NCBI GenBank assembly: GCA_902806565.1
Contig: CADCXA010000069.1
Coordinates: 186,001-250,000 of the forward strand
DNA: 64,000 nt
Direction: 5' to 3'
Origin: Hypoxylon rubiginosum
Taxonomy: Eukaryota; Ascomycota; Sordariomycetes; Xylariales; Hypoxylaceae
In this document: piece by piece, positions 46,114 through 56,238 of the stretch
How positions within the stretch are numbered: the stretch's first letter is position 1
Layout: every line of letters begins with the position of its first letter
Translations under genes and position numbers: made by a program
The notes under the pieces: generated by a model
What the model was told of the DNA's origin: nothing
The model's input: the letters and a program-made list of their open reading frames with translations, nothing else
The model's database searches: none

Positions 46114-46525
46114 CTTGACAGTATCGATAGCTGAGAAACAGCCCAATGATGGAAAAAAAGGAGTGTATTGAGGCTTAAACCATCTTTGGTTTATATGGAC
46201 AACATGATACCTTGGTAGGTAGTTGTAAAATGCCGGCCAGTTGCAAGGTATAAGCTGCCTGTCTTAACACATCGTTATTGAATGAGACGGCGATTGAAGC
46301 AGTGGACATTGGCAGCTGGCGGCGCTTAATGGCGGTCCGTGTCACCCCACTGTAGACTGGAGGTACTTGGGTACATAGGTACTTAGTGACAATATCGAAA
46401 TTCCCAAGCTTCACCCAATCGATTTAATATGTCAACCTTTTATTTCTCTCAAAGTTGAATGATCCAACTATCTACCATAACCACAAGGCATTGAGGGCAA
46501 ACATGCCCATAGCCTATCTATCGCA
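46114..46525. promoter_or_regulatory. Shared divergent promoter of ALG10 and DHODH
   Basis: 412 bp separate the two start codons of oppositely oriented housekeeping genes. Both promoters must lie here or overlap the genes. CTTTTATTTCTCTC pyrimidine tracts lie before the DHODH start. I see no unambiguous transcription-factor site. Confidence 0.6.
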
Positions 46526-48085
46526 ATGGCTTCTTCGCATAGAATAGCTCGGCGTTTGTTCAGCTCGCCAGCTAATCCGCTCTTTACCTCGAATCGAGCT
46601 CCCATCCAGCTCCGTCCTCGAATCGCCACCCGCCATGCTTCTACTTCTACCCCATCGACCGATTCGCTCCCCATCTCTAGGCTAAGAACCTTCCTCTACG
46701 CCACTTCGATAGCTGTCTCGGGCTACGTGGTCTACGTGTACGCCACAGACACGCGCGCGTTCGTCCACCGATATGTCACCCCGCCGCTCCTCCGTTTGCT
46801 ATACCCCGACGCCGAGGACGCCCACAACGCCGCCGTCTCCTCCATGAAGCACCTGTACAGCATAGGCCTGCACCCGCGCGAGCGCTCTTCCTTCACATCC
46901 AGCGGCGGAAGCGGCCCGGACCTTTCCGTCTCCGTGTTCGGCTCCCCGCTCGCGAACCCGGTCGGCATCTCCGCGGGCCTCGACAAGCACGCCGACATCC
47001 CGGACGCGCTGTTCGCGCTCGGCGCCGCCGTCGTCGAGGTCGGCGGCTGCACGCCGCGGCCGCAGGACGGCAACCCGCGGCCGCGCATGTTCCGCGTGCC
47101 CACGCTCGACGGCCTGATCAACCGGTACGGGCTGAACTCGCGCGGCGCCGACGACATGGCCATGCGGCTGCGAGACCGGGTGAGGCGGTACGCGAAGAGC
47201 GTCGGACTCGATGAAGCGGGGGTTCTTAACGGCGAGGCCAACGTGCCGCCGGGCAGCTTGTTGCCGGGCCGCATGCTGCTCGTGCAGATCGCCAAGAACA
47301 AAGAGACGGACGAGCGAGATGTAGAGGCTATCAAGCAGGACTACGTGTATTGCGTAAAGCGTCTGGCACGGTACGCGGATGTTCTCGTCGTAAACGTGAG
47401 CAGTCCGAACACACCAGGGCTGCGCGATTTGCAGGCGGTGGAGCCGTTGACGAAGTTGCTGAGCGCGGTCGTCGACGAGGCGCAGAGGGCGGACAGGAAG
47501 TCGAAGCCCAGGGTCATGGTGAAGGTGTCGCCGGATGAGGACGAAGATACCCAGATGGAAGGCATCGTGCAGGCGGTGTGGTCGAGCGGCGTGGACGGCG
47601 TCATAGTGGGAAACACCACGAAGCGGCGGACGGGAATGATCCCGCCGAGAGTCAGCATCACGCCGAAGGAGCAGCATACCATGACCGAGACCGGTGGCTA
47701 CTCGGGCCCCATGATGTTCGACAGGACGGTGGACCTGGTCAGACGGTACCGGAAGATGCTGGACGGCCAGACGTTACAATCCGTGCCGACTACCCAGACG
47801 GAGAAGGTGGTAGCCGACGAGGCCGTCGACGCGAGCATAGCGGGGATCGAGGGGACCATCACCGGGTTCTCGGAGAACGAGCCGAAGCAGAGCACGACCG
47901 TGCCTCTCGAGCAGAAGGTCATCTTCGCCACGGGCGGAATCAGCGACGGGCGGAGGGCTCTAGAGATATTGAACGCGGGAGCGAGCGTGGCCATGGTCTA
48001 CACCGGACTCGTGTACGGGGGCGCCGGTACCGTCACGCGCATGAAGAGCGAGATGAAGGAGGAAATGGCTGTAAACAAAGCATAG
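46526..48085 (+). CDS. Mitochondrial (class 2) dihydroorotate dehydrogenase
   Basis: FMN enzyme of the inner mitochondrial membrane that oxidises dihydroorotate to orotate with ubiquinone, the fourth step of UMP synthesis. Single exon, 519 aa. An arginine/serine-rich presequence (MASSHRIARRLFSSPANPLF) precedes a transmembrane anchor (LYATSIAVSGYVVYVYA), which marks class 2. Conserved blocks: FGSPLANPVGISAGLDKHAD, VEVGGCTPRPQDGNPRPRMF, INRYGLNSRGAD and VVNVSSPNTPGLRDLQ with the catalytic-base serine near residue 291. Then VMVKVSPDEDED, VDGVIVGNTTKRR, GGYSGPMMFDRTVDLVRRYR and the FMN phosphate site FATGGISDGRRALEILNAGA followed by VYTGLVYGGAGTV. An acidic and threonine-rich insert of about 60 residues interrupts the C-terminal part, as in other filamentous fungi. 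Head-to-head with ALG10; convergent with QCR10. Confidence 0.96.
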   Translation: MASSHRIARRLFSSPANPLFTSNRAPIQLRPRIATRHASTSTPSTDSLPISRLRTFLYATSIAVSGYVVYVYATDTRAFVHRYVTPPLLRLLYPDAEDAHNAAVSSMKHLYSIGLHPRERSSFTSSGGSGPDLSVSVFGSPLANPVGISAGLDKHADIPDALFALGAAVVEVGGCTPRPQDGNPRPRMFRVPTLDGLINRYGLNSRGADDMAMRLRDRVRRYAKSVGLDEAGVLNGEANVPPGSLLPGRMLLVQIAKNKETDERDVEAIKQDYVYCVKRLARYADVLVVNVSSPNTPGLRDLQAVEPLTKLLSAVVDEAQRADRKSKPRVMVKVSPDEDEDTQMEGIVQAVWSSGVDGVIVGNTTKRRTGMIPPRVSITPKEQHTMTETGGYSGPMMFDRTVDLVRRYRKMLDGQTLQSVPTTQTEKVVADEAVDASIAGIEGTITGFSENEPKQSTTVPLEQKVIFATGGISDGRRALEILNAGASVAMVYTGLVYGGAGTVTRMKSEMKEEMAVNKA

Positions 48086-48399
48086 ATATTAAAAAAACAA
48101 AAGGGAAGGAAAATGAGGCTAATAGGTCAGGCTTGTTCCAAGGGTCATTGTATCATCAGCGTACATATTAGATAGGCAGGGTAGTAGACGAGGTGGCTCA
48201 AGTCAGAGTCAAGGCATAGGGATAGAACTCTTTGTGAATACAAAGTAACCATATTGAGGGTTCAAAAACGAGATCTATTTGTGTCGTTGTGTTTGTACAG
48301 AAAGGTTCACCATGCACGCTCTATTTCCCCCACGGCACCGCGCTCCTCCCCTTTTCTCTACCTCTAGTAGAAACCACTCAGCTTGCTCTAGCTGCCAGC
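48086..48399. other. Convergent 3' regions of DHODH and QCR10
   Basis: 314 bp shared by two 3' ends, AT-rich with no coding signal; presumably both poly(A) regions. Confidence 0.6.
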
Positions 48400-49130
48400 T
48401 TAGAAGGGCTAAATGACTTGACTTAGTATGACTTCGACATGGGCTGCAGGGAACAGCGATAGGAGGGGTCTTACGTTGTCCGAAGCGGGAATCTCCTTGA
48501 TGTAGTGGCTGCCAATGAAGGGGATCTTTTGCAGGATGTCTCGTTTTACTTTGGGGATGCCGGAGGCGTAGAAGATGACGGCGAAGAGGGCGACGCCGCC
48601 GAAGGCACCGGCCTTAAAGCCACTGTAGTCCACACGTTATTAGCACGCTGCTATCGCATGATCCTCTAAGCTGTATAACTCGACGCAGCTGGCGAGTATC
48701 CTTTGACGGGTTTCGGTCTCGTCGGCTGAGGTTCTGGAGATGCTTACAGGTTGGCGAACTGCTTGACGGTCCATCCCGCGACGTTCGGTTGGTAGTGGTA
48801 TCTATCCGTTCCCTCTAGTTAGCCATATGTCCGAACAATTCTTGGTCGTACCCCTTCTACGTTTCCGTCCATCTCTTTCCAGTCCATTCGAAAACCCGGG
48901 GTTTGCTCGAACAAAGACACAGTTCTGAAGGTCCGGCAATCGAGAGATCGGTGCGCACTCACTTAGGTCCGTAGGGGCTCTTGTAGGCCGGGTAGTTGGC
49001 CCGTCGAATGGGAGTCTATCGTATTGCCTCGTTAGCAAGACACCGAACGCTTCTTCTCTGCGCCGACAAATCGACATAAAGCAGCATTGAGTAGACTGGG
49101 AATCGGAGATTTGCGTACCTGGAACACCAT
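48400..49130 (-). CDS. QCR10: Cytochrome b-c1 complex subunit 10 (QCR10)
   Basis: Small subunit of respiratory complex III in the inner mitochondrial membrane. Five exons join in phase: 49119-49130 (MVFQ, 12 nt), 48963-49015, 48748-48801, 48475-48622 and 48400-48408 (PF and stop, 9 nt), giving 91 aa. The protein reads MVFQTPIRRANYPAYKSPYG, KYHYQPNVAGWTVKQFANLG, one transmembrane helix (AFGGVALFAVIFYASGIP), then KVKRDILQKIPFIGSHY and IKEIPASDNPF. The ending ASDNPF, the KxDILxxIP motif after the helix and the length agree with fungal QCR10. The last intron (48409-48474) has a branch-like TACTAAG 12-18 nt before its TTTAG acceptor; earlier AG choices would miss the PF end. Head-to-head with MED4. 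Confidence 0.88.
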
Positions 49131-49483
49131 ATTTATTCTAGTCGAAGAATTGCGAGGTGTAAAGGTCAATGGCTGATTTGGTTGGACTTTTTGGTGAGAG
49201 CTTCAATTCCAGATTTTGATGGAAAGCTGCGCGACATTCGATACCCTGCCGAAGTGACCCGGCGCCCGGTAACTATTTAGCCACAGGTCAAGCCTCATCA
49301 ATTGCCTGGGGATTTCCACTAGCCACATATTTTTTTCACAGGGATAAATGCAGGTGGGTCCGGGGTGCCGAGGTAGCTTTGTACTTGTATCAGAAATTCA
49401 ACTCAGCTGGAAGCTCCAACTCTAAAAGCTCTCTTTTTACTCTTTTTATATTCTAAGAACAACGTCACATTCTTACACAAAAA
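49131..49483. promoter_or_regulatory. Shared divergent promoter of QCR10 and MED4
   Basis: 353 bp between two divergent start codons. Pyrimidine-rich runs (CTCTCTTTTTACTCTTTTTATATTC) lie just before MED4. A combined promoter is the simplest reading; no specific site can be named with confidence. Confidence 0.6.
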
Positions 49484-50587
49484 ATGGATAAGCAGCTCGA
49501 TACTTGCTTCGACCGGGTCGAGAAAGCCCTAGGGACATTGGTGGACTCGATTGCCAAGTATCATCCGTCCGTAGCCCAAGTCAACGACCTAGGCCTCGCC
49601 GACGTCGAGCTAAACAAAGGGCTGGAGGTCCGTACGTTCAACCAATTCTCTTAGTTATAACCTTGCAAGCTAATCCCGCTGATCCATGATGAAGTACAAA
49701 AGCACCAGTCCAACTACCGCCGCATACAGGACCTACGGGCAGCCACAGCTAGCTTCGATGTGCAGATCAAAGACACCTTGAGGCTCCTAGCCAACACGCG
49801 AAAGGAACTTGTCAGTACCTCCGCTACGGTATTCCCCTCCGACGCGCCGAACTACGATATCAACTACGACGAGCTATTGAGCTATGCGCGGCGCATTAGT
49901 AAGACTACGATGCCACCCGCCGGCGCTGTCAACGGGATATCCAACGGAGTCAAGGCGGAAGGGAACGAGGGGCCAGGAGGCACGGAAACAGCGGCCACAA
50001 CACCCGCCGGCGGAACGCCCAACGGCGCACAACCGCAGACACCTGCCCTAGCAAACGGAGTCCAGCAAGACTCTCCCAACCAGCCCCAGCAGAGCGCCGC
50101 CATCACGGCCACCGAAGGCGGTACTACCACCACCACCGCCACCACCACAATCCAGCTGCCGGAGGACCTGCAGGCGCAGCTGAACCCGTACACGAGCTTC
50201 TCGTTCGCGCCGTGGCCGAACGAGGAGCAGGTGCGCAAGGGCGCCCTCGCGTCCCTCGCCTTCCTCGCCGACCAGGGCATCGACCCGGAGGACTACGACC
50301 CGGAGGCGGAGAAGCAGCGCAAGGAGCAGGAAGAAGAAGAGCGCCGGGCCCGCGAGGACAGGGAGCGCGAGGAGCGCGAGGCCCGCGAGAGGAGGCTCCG
50401 CGAGGAGCAGCAGGCGCGCCGCGCCGAGCAGGAACGCGCGGACCGCGAGCGCGAGCGGGTCGAGGCCCTGCGGCGCGGGAGCGCGGCGGGGGCCGGGGCG
50501 AGCGCCCTGCCGAGTATGAGTCCGACGGTGGAGAAGCAGGGCCAGTTTAAGTTTATGGATGATGACGACGACGATAGCGACGAGTGA
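49484..50587 (+). CDS. MED4: Mediator complex subunit 4
   Basis: Middle-module subunit of Mediator, the coactivator that bridges transcription factors and RNA polymerase II in the nucleus. Two exons: 49484-49631 and 49695-50587, joined in phase as LEV|LQKHQ; 346 aa. The N-terminal coiled-coil region (MDKQLDTCFDRVEKALGTLV; LQKHQSNYRRIQDLRAATAS; IKDTLRLLANTRKELV) and the following YDINYDELLSYARRISKTTM, PPAG, are the Med4 core. A low-complexity linker rich in T, N and G follows. Then comes the fungal-specific LNPYTSFSFAPWPNEEQVRK with FLADQGIDPEDYDPEAE. A long charged helix (E/R-rich, residues about 270-325) and an acidic tail (KFMDDDDDDSDE) close the protein. The charged helix is very GC-rich at third positions. 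Divergent from QCR10. Confidence 0.93.
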
Positions 50588-51523
50588 AGAGCTGCGCGGT
50601 CGCCGCTGTGTCCCAACCGGTGCAGCTTGGGTTAATGGAGGCGAGGCGAGATGATGTGATAATGCGGATTATCATTATGGTGAGTTGATCAGGTCTTCTT
50701 ACGGCTCGATGAAAAAGGAGAGAGTGCTCTGTGCTTATACTGTATTATAGCCTTCATAGAGGCTAGCGACAGGATAATTATAATACCTAATTTTATGGGC
50801 ATCTTGGGACTCTTGTAGCAGTAGTGAGACTTGACGTATCTTGATTTATGCTCTGGCAGTACATAGCGCCCGATTATAACGCCATGTTATCATGGGTATA
50901 CCTCAAATTGGAAGGCCGGCGTTGGAGTAGCATTTCTCAGTGCTATGCGGCCCCACTCCGAAGCTCGGAACTTTTTCACTTCTCCGTGGTTTGTTTCTCA
51001 GCCGGGATTGTCAAATACATATATCCATCACGTAGCGATCGAGATAGATAGACTAGGTAAATAACTTTGCTATATACCATCTAATTATAACTTGTTTATG
51101 ACTTTTCCAGTGGCAAAGTAACCAGGTACATTCAGTGCGAACCACAGCTCGACATGAGCCGTAACAAGCCCCTTATTTTCGTTTCTTCCTGTCCTATTCT
51201 ACACCTGCATGCATACGATAGAGGCAGTCCCTGAACCTAGAAGAACACGACCCCCACCCCTGAGAGAAAAAAAACGCCGACCTCTTTTGGAAGCAGAATA
51301 AAAAAGGGAACTTGCAGACCACCATTTAACTTGTTTAACTTATGCAACTTCGTCAGATCTTTGCCTCTCATCCTATGTCATGCCCCATGGGTCGCAAACG
51401 GAAGAGGTGCTGGTCGTACATCCTGTATAGTACAAAAAACAAGGTCCATAAGAATATACCTACTACACACTAGGTGGTGCATCGGAACTCCGTCTCGCCC
51501 TCGATCCTCATGATGCGCATTAT
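50588..51523. other. Convergent intergenic region of MED4 and TM9
   Basis: 0.94 kb of 3' flanks. No gene; short random frames only. Confidence 0.5.
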
Positions 51524-53542
51524 TTAGTCGATCTTGATCGACTTGTAGATTTTCTGCACGAACCACCAACTTGAAAAGAATCCAATAGAGCCTGAACAAG
51601 GAAATCATTAGCATGACTCGCGATGAAAGAGAAATATAGGGGATCGGTACGTACCTGTCAGGATAAAAAAGAGGAAGGAAAGCAGGGCGCTGTATCCGAT
51701 ATACAGAACCGTGCCGGACAGGCCGCCAAGGGACAGCTTGCTGATGAGGTAGATCAAGGCGTTCGCAAAGATGTAGCCCGCGCTCATGCCGGCCGCTAGG
51801 AAAGATCGCCACTGCCAGTGATAGTTCTCCGCGCACAGGAGGAAATACACCATAAGGACGGTGACGGCGGCGCAGGTGATGATCATGAGGCCGTAGCAGA
51901 GGAAGAGGAAACCGAACATGTAGTAGATCTTGCTGAACCAGATCGAGCTCATGATGAAGTAGAGCTCGACGAAGATGGCTCCGAAGGGTAAGATGCCGAC
52001 GAGCAACATGCTGGGGATCGGCTTGAGGTAGGTCGTCGCGGGAGGGATCTGTCGGGGGATCTGGTTGGTCCGAACAGGAGGTTCGACGGGCGCCGCGCGG
52101 AATCCAAGCCAGGAGCCGGCCACCGAGATGGGAATGGAGACGACAAACCAGATGCCGATAATGACCAACATGGTCGTGAATGGCACGGCGCCGGCGGCTC
52201 CGTTGGCCCAGAGGAAAAGGTTCAGGAAGAAGAAGGTCGAGAAGACGATGCTCGGGACGAGAAGAGGAGTCAGTCCGATATTCAGCCTCCACTTCTCGCC
52301 GTTCATAGACTTGTAGACCCTGGCAGAGACGTAGCCACCGACGAAGCTTAGAAGCGTATACAGGAAAAGGATGATCGTTCCCAGGGAGCCGCGGTTCGAC
52401 GGTGATAAGAAACCCAAGAGGGCGAAGCAGATGGTGAAGCCGGTCATAACAAATAGCTGCGCACCATTGCCGAGGAAGACGGAAAGCAAGAGGGGATGCG
52501 ACGGGGTCCGGAAGACATCACCATGCACCAATTTCCAGCCAGAATCCTCCTGAACACCATCTTCGAGAGCCGACGTGCCCGAAAGATCCTCCAAGTTGAT
52601 CTGATCCAGTCGGTTATATCTAGCAATATCCTTCTTCAGAGCCCTGAACAGTACAGATGTTACCGTCACGGTCAGGAAAATGACCACGACCGCTGAGTTG
52701 ACGAGAGAAAACCAGTGAATCTTAGGGTCGAAGACGTGCAGATATTTGTCCCAGCGAGTAGCCCAAGGGGTAGGAGACTCGACCCAGTAAACGCTGTAGG
52801 TAAATGTGACCTCGGTTTCAATGCCTTCCTGTTCGACGAGGACGACGGGTGGCACCTGGTTGTCGTTGCATGCGAGATCATCTCCTTTGTATGCCCTCGA
52901 CCCGGGCTGGACAATCACGCCAACCACCCTCAACTGGTCCTCTTTCCCATTAACCTTGTGATACTCGACGAAGATGTCGTAGTGGTTATTGAAGAACGCC
53001 GGACCGTCAGGGTCGGTAGTAGAGATCGTTCCCATAGCGAAGCCCGGGCTGTAGAAAGTGGTTCCCGTAAGGTCGTCGTAGAGGTGCTGACCAGCAGGCA
53101 ATCCATCCACCAGCCAGTTCAAGGCGTACCCTTGCATTATGCGCTTATTGACAAAATGCGCGGATTGCATATCATATTTGGACGTGCACAGCTTTTTACA
53201 TACAGCAGTATCGTTATTCATCATGTGCAGCTCAAACGGCGAGCTCATTATTCGGTCTCCGAACAGGATGCTCCCTAAGCTCTCCGACACGTACGATGGG
53301 CCACCCTCGGGCTGGCAGAATCCAAATTGCTCGTTATAGTAGTCGTAGGAGATGACGGAGTGGAGGAGCGCATCTTGAGCGGCAACGGGTTTGATGCTGT
53401 TCACATTCAGGGGTACTCTGGCGTCGAACTTATATGACGTGGGTGCGACACCGGGGAGGTAGAAGGCGGCCGAGAGTTGAGGCAAAGCCAGGAGCGCGGA
53501 GCAGAGCGCCCCCCATGACGGCGCAAAGGTTCTCGACTTCAT
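51524..53542 (-). CDS. TM9/EMP70 family nonaspanin
   Basis: Endosome/Golgi multispanning protein of the TM9SF (EMP70, TMN) family, involved in sorting and retention of membrane proteins and in cell adhesion in yeast. Two exons: 51655-53542 and 51524-51591, 651 aa. A signal peptide covers residues 1-26 (ends LPQLSAA). The luminal domain opens FYLPGVAPTSYKFDARVPLN, and carries YDYYNEQFGFCQPEGG and GSILFGDRIMSSPFELHMMN, all strong family markers. VYWVESPTPWATRWDKYLH precedes TM1. VHGDVFRTPSHPLLLSVFLG follows it, and eight further helices complete nine. The small second exon encodes GSIGFFSSWWFVQKIYKSIKID, whose lysine-rich end (KSIKID) is the COPI-binding Golgi-retention signal of the family. 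Divergent from LCP5. Confidence 0.95.
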
Positions 53543-54371
53543 CGCGGGAGCTTCCTATAACATCGGAGTTCTTGGTCTCGGTGTCAGCCAAGGTTCATTA
53601 CGTATTCCTACAACAGGAGAAGTCGGTTGCGTAGTAGATGGGTGGTAGTTGGACGAAGGCGAAGGCGTAGGCGAAGGTAGAGAAGTAGGTAAGCAGGCAA
53701 CGGAATTGTTGTTGGCAACTTACGTATCACTTATCACGAAGCGGCGCGGAATGGGATTTAACGCCAATCACAGAGCACCGAGGCTCGTTAGTTATATGGA
53801 TCGTGTAATTTAGTCAGGACGTAACTGTAGTTGGCAGACTATCTAGCAATCAAGAGTTAAGGTGAATAACTAGATGCCTTCAAGGAAAAAGAGAAAATCG
53901 GTTTAGGCGCGTGGCTTGACACGGGGAGGACAGGCGACAGTCGAATCTTCAGCGGATGGCAAGAAGAGCTTCTCACGTTGCATGTTGGCTCTCCCGATTT
54001 ATGAAATTTAGGAGCTCCTTGTCTTTGATCCAAAGTGGGTACTTGCGCAAACACAGCCTGCCAGCCGCCAGCTGTCCCTAAGAACATTGAACCTGGGAAA
54101 ACGTGGCCTTAGTCATCAGCCAACCAGTCGGCACAGCCCGTCTGCCCGTCTGCCCTTGAAAGGTACGTACTCGACAGCTGCAAGGGCTGAGAGGCAGGAA
54201 GCACAAGGGATGAGCCGCTAAGGCCAATCAAAGTATAAGCGCTTTCAGGGATGCCTTATCGTTATCGCTTAACCAAAAAATAACTTTTTTTTTAGTAGTC
54301 TTCATTGTGAAGAATTTCAAATTCGACTCTTTAGTCAGACAGAAAAGGTTCTCGCGAACTCATCGCACATA
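53543..54371. promoter_or_regulatory. Shared divergent promoter of TM9 and LCP5
   Basis: 829 bp between divergent start codons. On the LCP5 side a GATGAG core (54209-54214), like the PAC box of ribosome-biogenesis genes, and a CCAAT box (about 54223) lie 150-165 bp before the ATG. GAAGAATTTCAAA near 54309 loosely resembles RRPE. An array of GAAGGCG/GTAGGCG units lies near 53655. The site matches are short and tentative. Confidence 0.45.
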
Positions 54372-55508
54372 ATGGCAGTTCCCGCCTCACTACCAGCCTT
54401 GCTGGACTCTTTAACAAGTTCTTTAAATTCCGCCCTTGAAGCTACACCCAAAATCTCTGGCATCGAGCCCACCAAGGACGGAGTATCTCTCCTCGATGTC
54501 AAAAACGAGCTGCTATTATCCTACCTACAAAACCTAGTCTTCTTGATCCTGATCAAGATTCGCAATGCGAAAAATGGTAGCTCAGAAGAATTGGACAAGG
54601 AGGACCAACCGGACCTCTCCGACACGGTAGTCAAGAAATTGGTTGAGCTACGATTATACCTCGATAAAGGTGTCCGACCCCTCGAGGAGAAACTCCAATT
54701 TCAACTCGACAAGATCCTACGCGCGGCCGATGACGCAGATCGCATCGCAGCACAAGCAGCTCAGGATGCGGAGGCATCAGGATCAGAATCAGACGATAAT
54801 TCTGGCGAAAGCGACGAGGATGCCTCGGAGGACGAAGGTCCGCGCAGGCCCGCCTTCAACATATCCGCTAAGCAATTCGCCCCGAGCTTCAGTAACTTTG
54901 CGCCGCCCTCGAACCCCGTAGGAATGGCAGCAGCAGCGCAAGACAAGACGGGAGTCTACCGCCCACCCAAGATCATGCCCACGGTCATGCCCACGGCCGA
55001 GCGCAGGGAACGAGTCGAGCGCAGGCCGATGAAGTCCGCCACCATGGACGAGTACATCTCGACCGAGCTCTCCAATGCCCCCATCGCCGAGCCCAGCATC
55101 GGAACCAACGTGGTGGCCGGCGGCCAGAAGATCAAGACGGCCTCGGAACGCAAGGAGGAAGACCGCAAGCGAGAGTACGAGGAGTCCAACTTCGTGCGTC
55201 TGCCCAAGGAGAGCAAGAAGGACCGCGCCCAGCGCAACAAGGTCGAGGGCCGCAGCGGGAAGATTACGTTCGGCGGCGAGGAGTGGCGGGACCTGGGCGA
55301 GGGCGTGGATCGCATCGAGCGGCTGACTAGGCGCAAGGAGGGCGGCGGCGGCGGTGCCAAGGCGCTGCTAGAGAAGAGCCGTAAGAGGGGGAGGGAAACG
55401 GTTGATGGGACTCGGGGAAGTGGCCTCAGCAGCGTTACGAAGGAGCTCGGCGAGAGGTTTAACAAGCGTGTTAAGACTTTGGACCGAAGAGATCGAGCCA
55501 AGCGTTGA
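54372..55508 (+). CDS. LCP5: U3 snoRNP-associated protein Lcp5/neuroguidin (Sas10/Utp3/C1D family)
   Basis: Nucleolar factor required for early 18S rRNA processing in the small-subunit processome. Single exon, 378 aa. The Sas10/Utp3/C1D domain fills residues 1-120, with the diagnostic GVSLLDVKNELLLSYLQNLV and FLILIKIRN, then VKKLVELRLYLDKGVRPLEE and KLQFQLDKILRAADD. An acidic patch (SGSESDDNSGESDEDASEDE) follows. Next come YRPPKIMPTVMPTAERRER, a block conserved in neuroguidins, and ESNFVRLPKESKKDRAQRNK. KITFGGEEWRDLGEGVDRIE and a basic C-terminus with a likely nuclear/nucleolar signal (RFNKRVKTLDRRDRAKR) end it. Length and order match fungal Lcp5. Confidence 0.94.
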   Translation: MAVPASLPALLDSLTSSLNSALEATPKISGIEPTKDGVSLLDVKNELLLSYLQNLVFLILIKIRNAKNGSSEELDKEDQPDLSDTVVKKLVELRLYLDKGVRPLEEKLQFQLDKILRAADDADRIAAQAAQDAEASGSESDDNSGESDEDASEDEGPRRPAFNISAKQFAPSFSNFAPPSNPVGMAAAAQDKTGVYRPPKIMPTVMPTAERRERVERRPMKSATMDEYISTELSNAPIAEPSIGTNVVAGGQKIKTASERKEEDRKREYEESNFVRLPKESKKDRAQRNKVEGRSGKITFGGEEWRDLGEGVDRIERLTRRKEGGGGGAKALLEKSRKRGRETVDGTRGSGLSSVTKELGERFNKRVKTLDRRDRAKR

Positions 55509-56119
55509 AGCTTAATTTACGTATTTATATGTATATATCGGTTTATAATACCATGGGCACACCAACAGCGCGAGCGTCTTAACTGTACCCAATAGGTATA
55601 CGTGGGGAGATTATATGTGCTATAGGAATACGCGATAGAAGCACCAACCCTGGCCGTACAATGTCTAGTAGATGACAACCCTTTCTTCTTTAACAGCACT
55701 CAAATCTACGTCGTACTATCATTACTATTCGTTACCACTAAACGGAGGCGCGAGCTCGACACATGGCTACACCAGATAAGCTATTGTATATCACGTCAAT
55801 CCTACTATCTGGTTTAAGTTCAAGAAGGCACTCGTCTTTAACTTCTCTTTATTTCATTAGTACTGCCGCAATTCCACCGGCCAATCAAATACTTAAAATC
55901 GCCTAGCACTTTTCGACCTTTTCCTTTGCAATTTTGTTGCAACAGGATTTATAAAGGTGCAAATGGTATAAAAAGGTTACGCAAAACAAGCTCCATTAAA
56001 CCATACCAATTATCTTACTTTTACCTACATATGTAGTATTAAAAAAGATCAATTAATTCTGTAAAGAATCCAAAGGATATGCGCTGAGGTATAGCTAGCT
56101 AATCAAAGCCGGATTTATC
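55509..56119. other. Intergenic, AT-rich
   Basis: 3' flank of LCP5. No gene seen. Two GC-poor tracts (about 55960-56070) precede the tRNA-like elements. Confidence 0.4.
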
Positions 56120-56238
56120 TGTGGCGTAAGGAAGCTCACGATCCCCCCGGCCAAAGGACAGGTCACGCAGCTAATATATTCCATAGCAACAAAGCACTTT
56201 CCATCGGGCCGGAAGCTCCTCTAACCACTAGGCCACCG
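56120..56238 (-). repeat. tRNA-like element, opposite orientation (decayed)
   Basis: Read on the minus strand, the sequence begins GTGGCCTAGTGGTTAGAG (a good pol III A box inside a D-arm-like sequence) at about 56236. About 90 nt later it has GGATCGTGAGCTTCC, a weakened T-arm, and ends TTACGCCAC near 56121, which can pair with the opening GTGGC. It looks like a decayed tRNA-derived repeat. Its A box faces away from, and partly mirrors, the A box of the next element. Confidence 0.45.

Noticed and set aside
46799..47677. 292-codon open frame on the minus strand
   Set aside because: Antisense to the DHODH gene; its openness comes from GC-rich third positions of the sense gene and it has no domain.
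48802..49077. 91-codon minus-strand frame
   Set aside because: Lies over introns 1 and 2 of QCR10; only its middle is coding, in the QCR10 frame.
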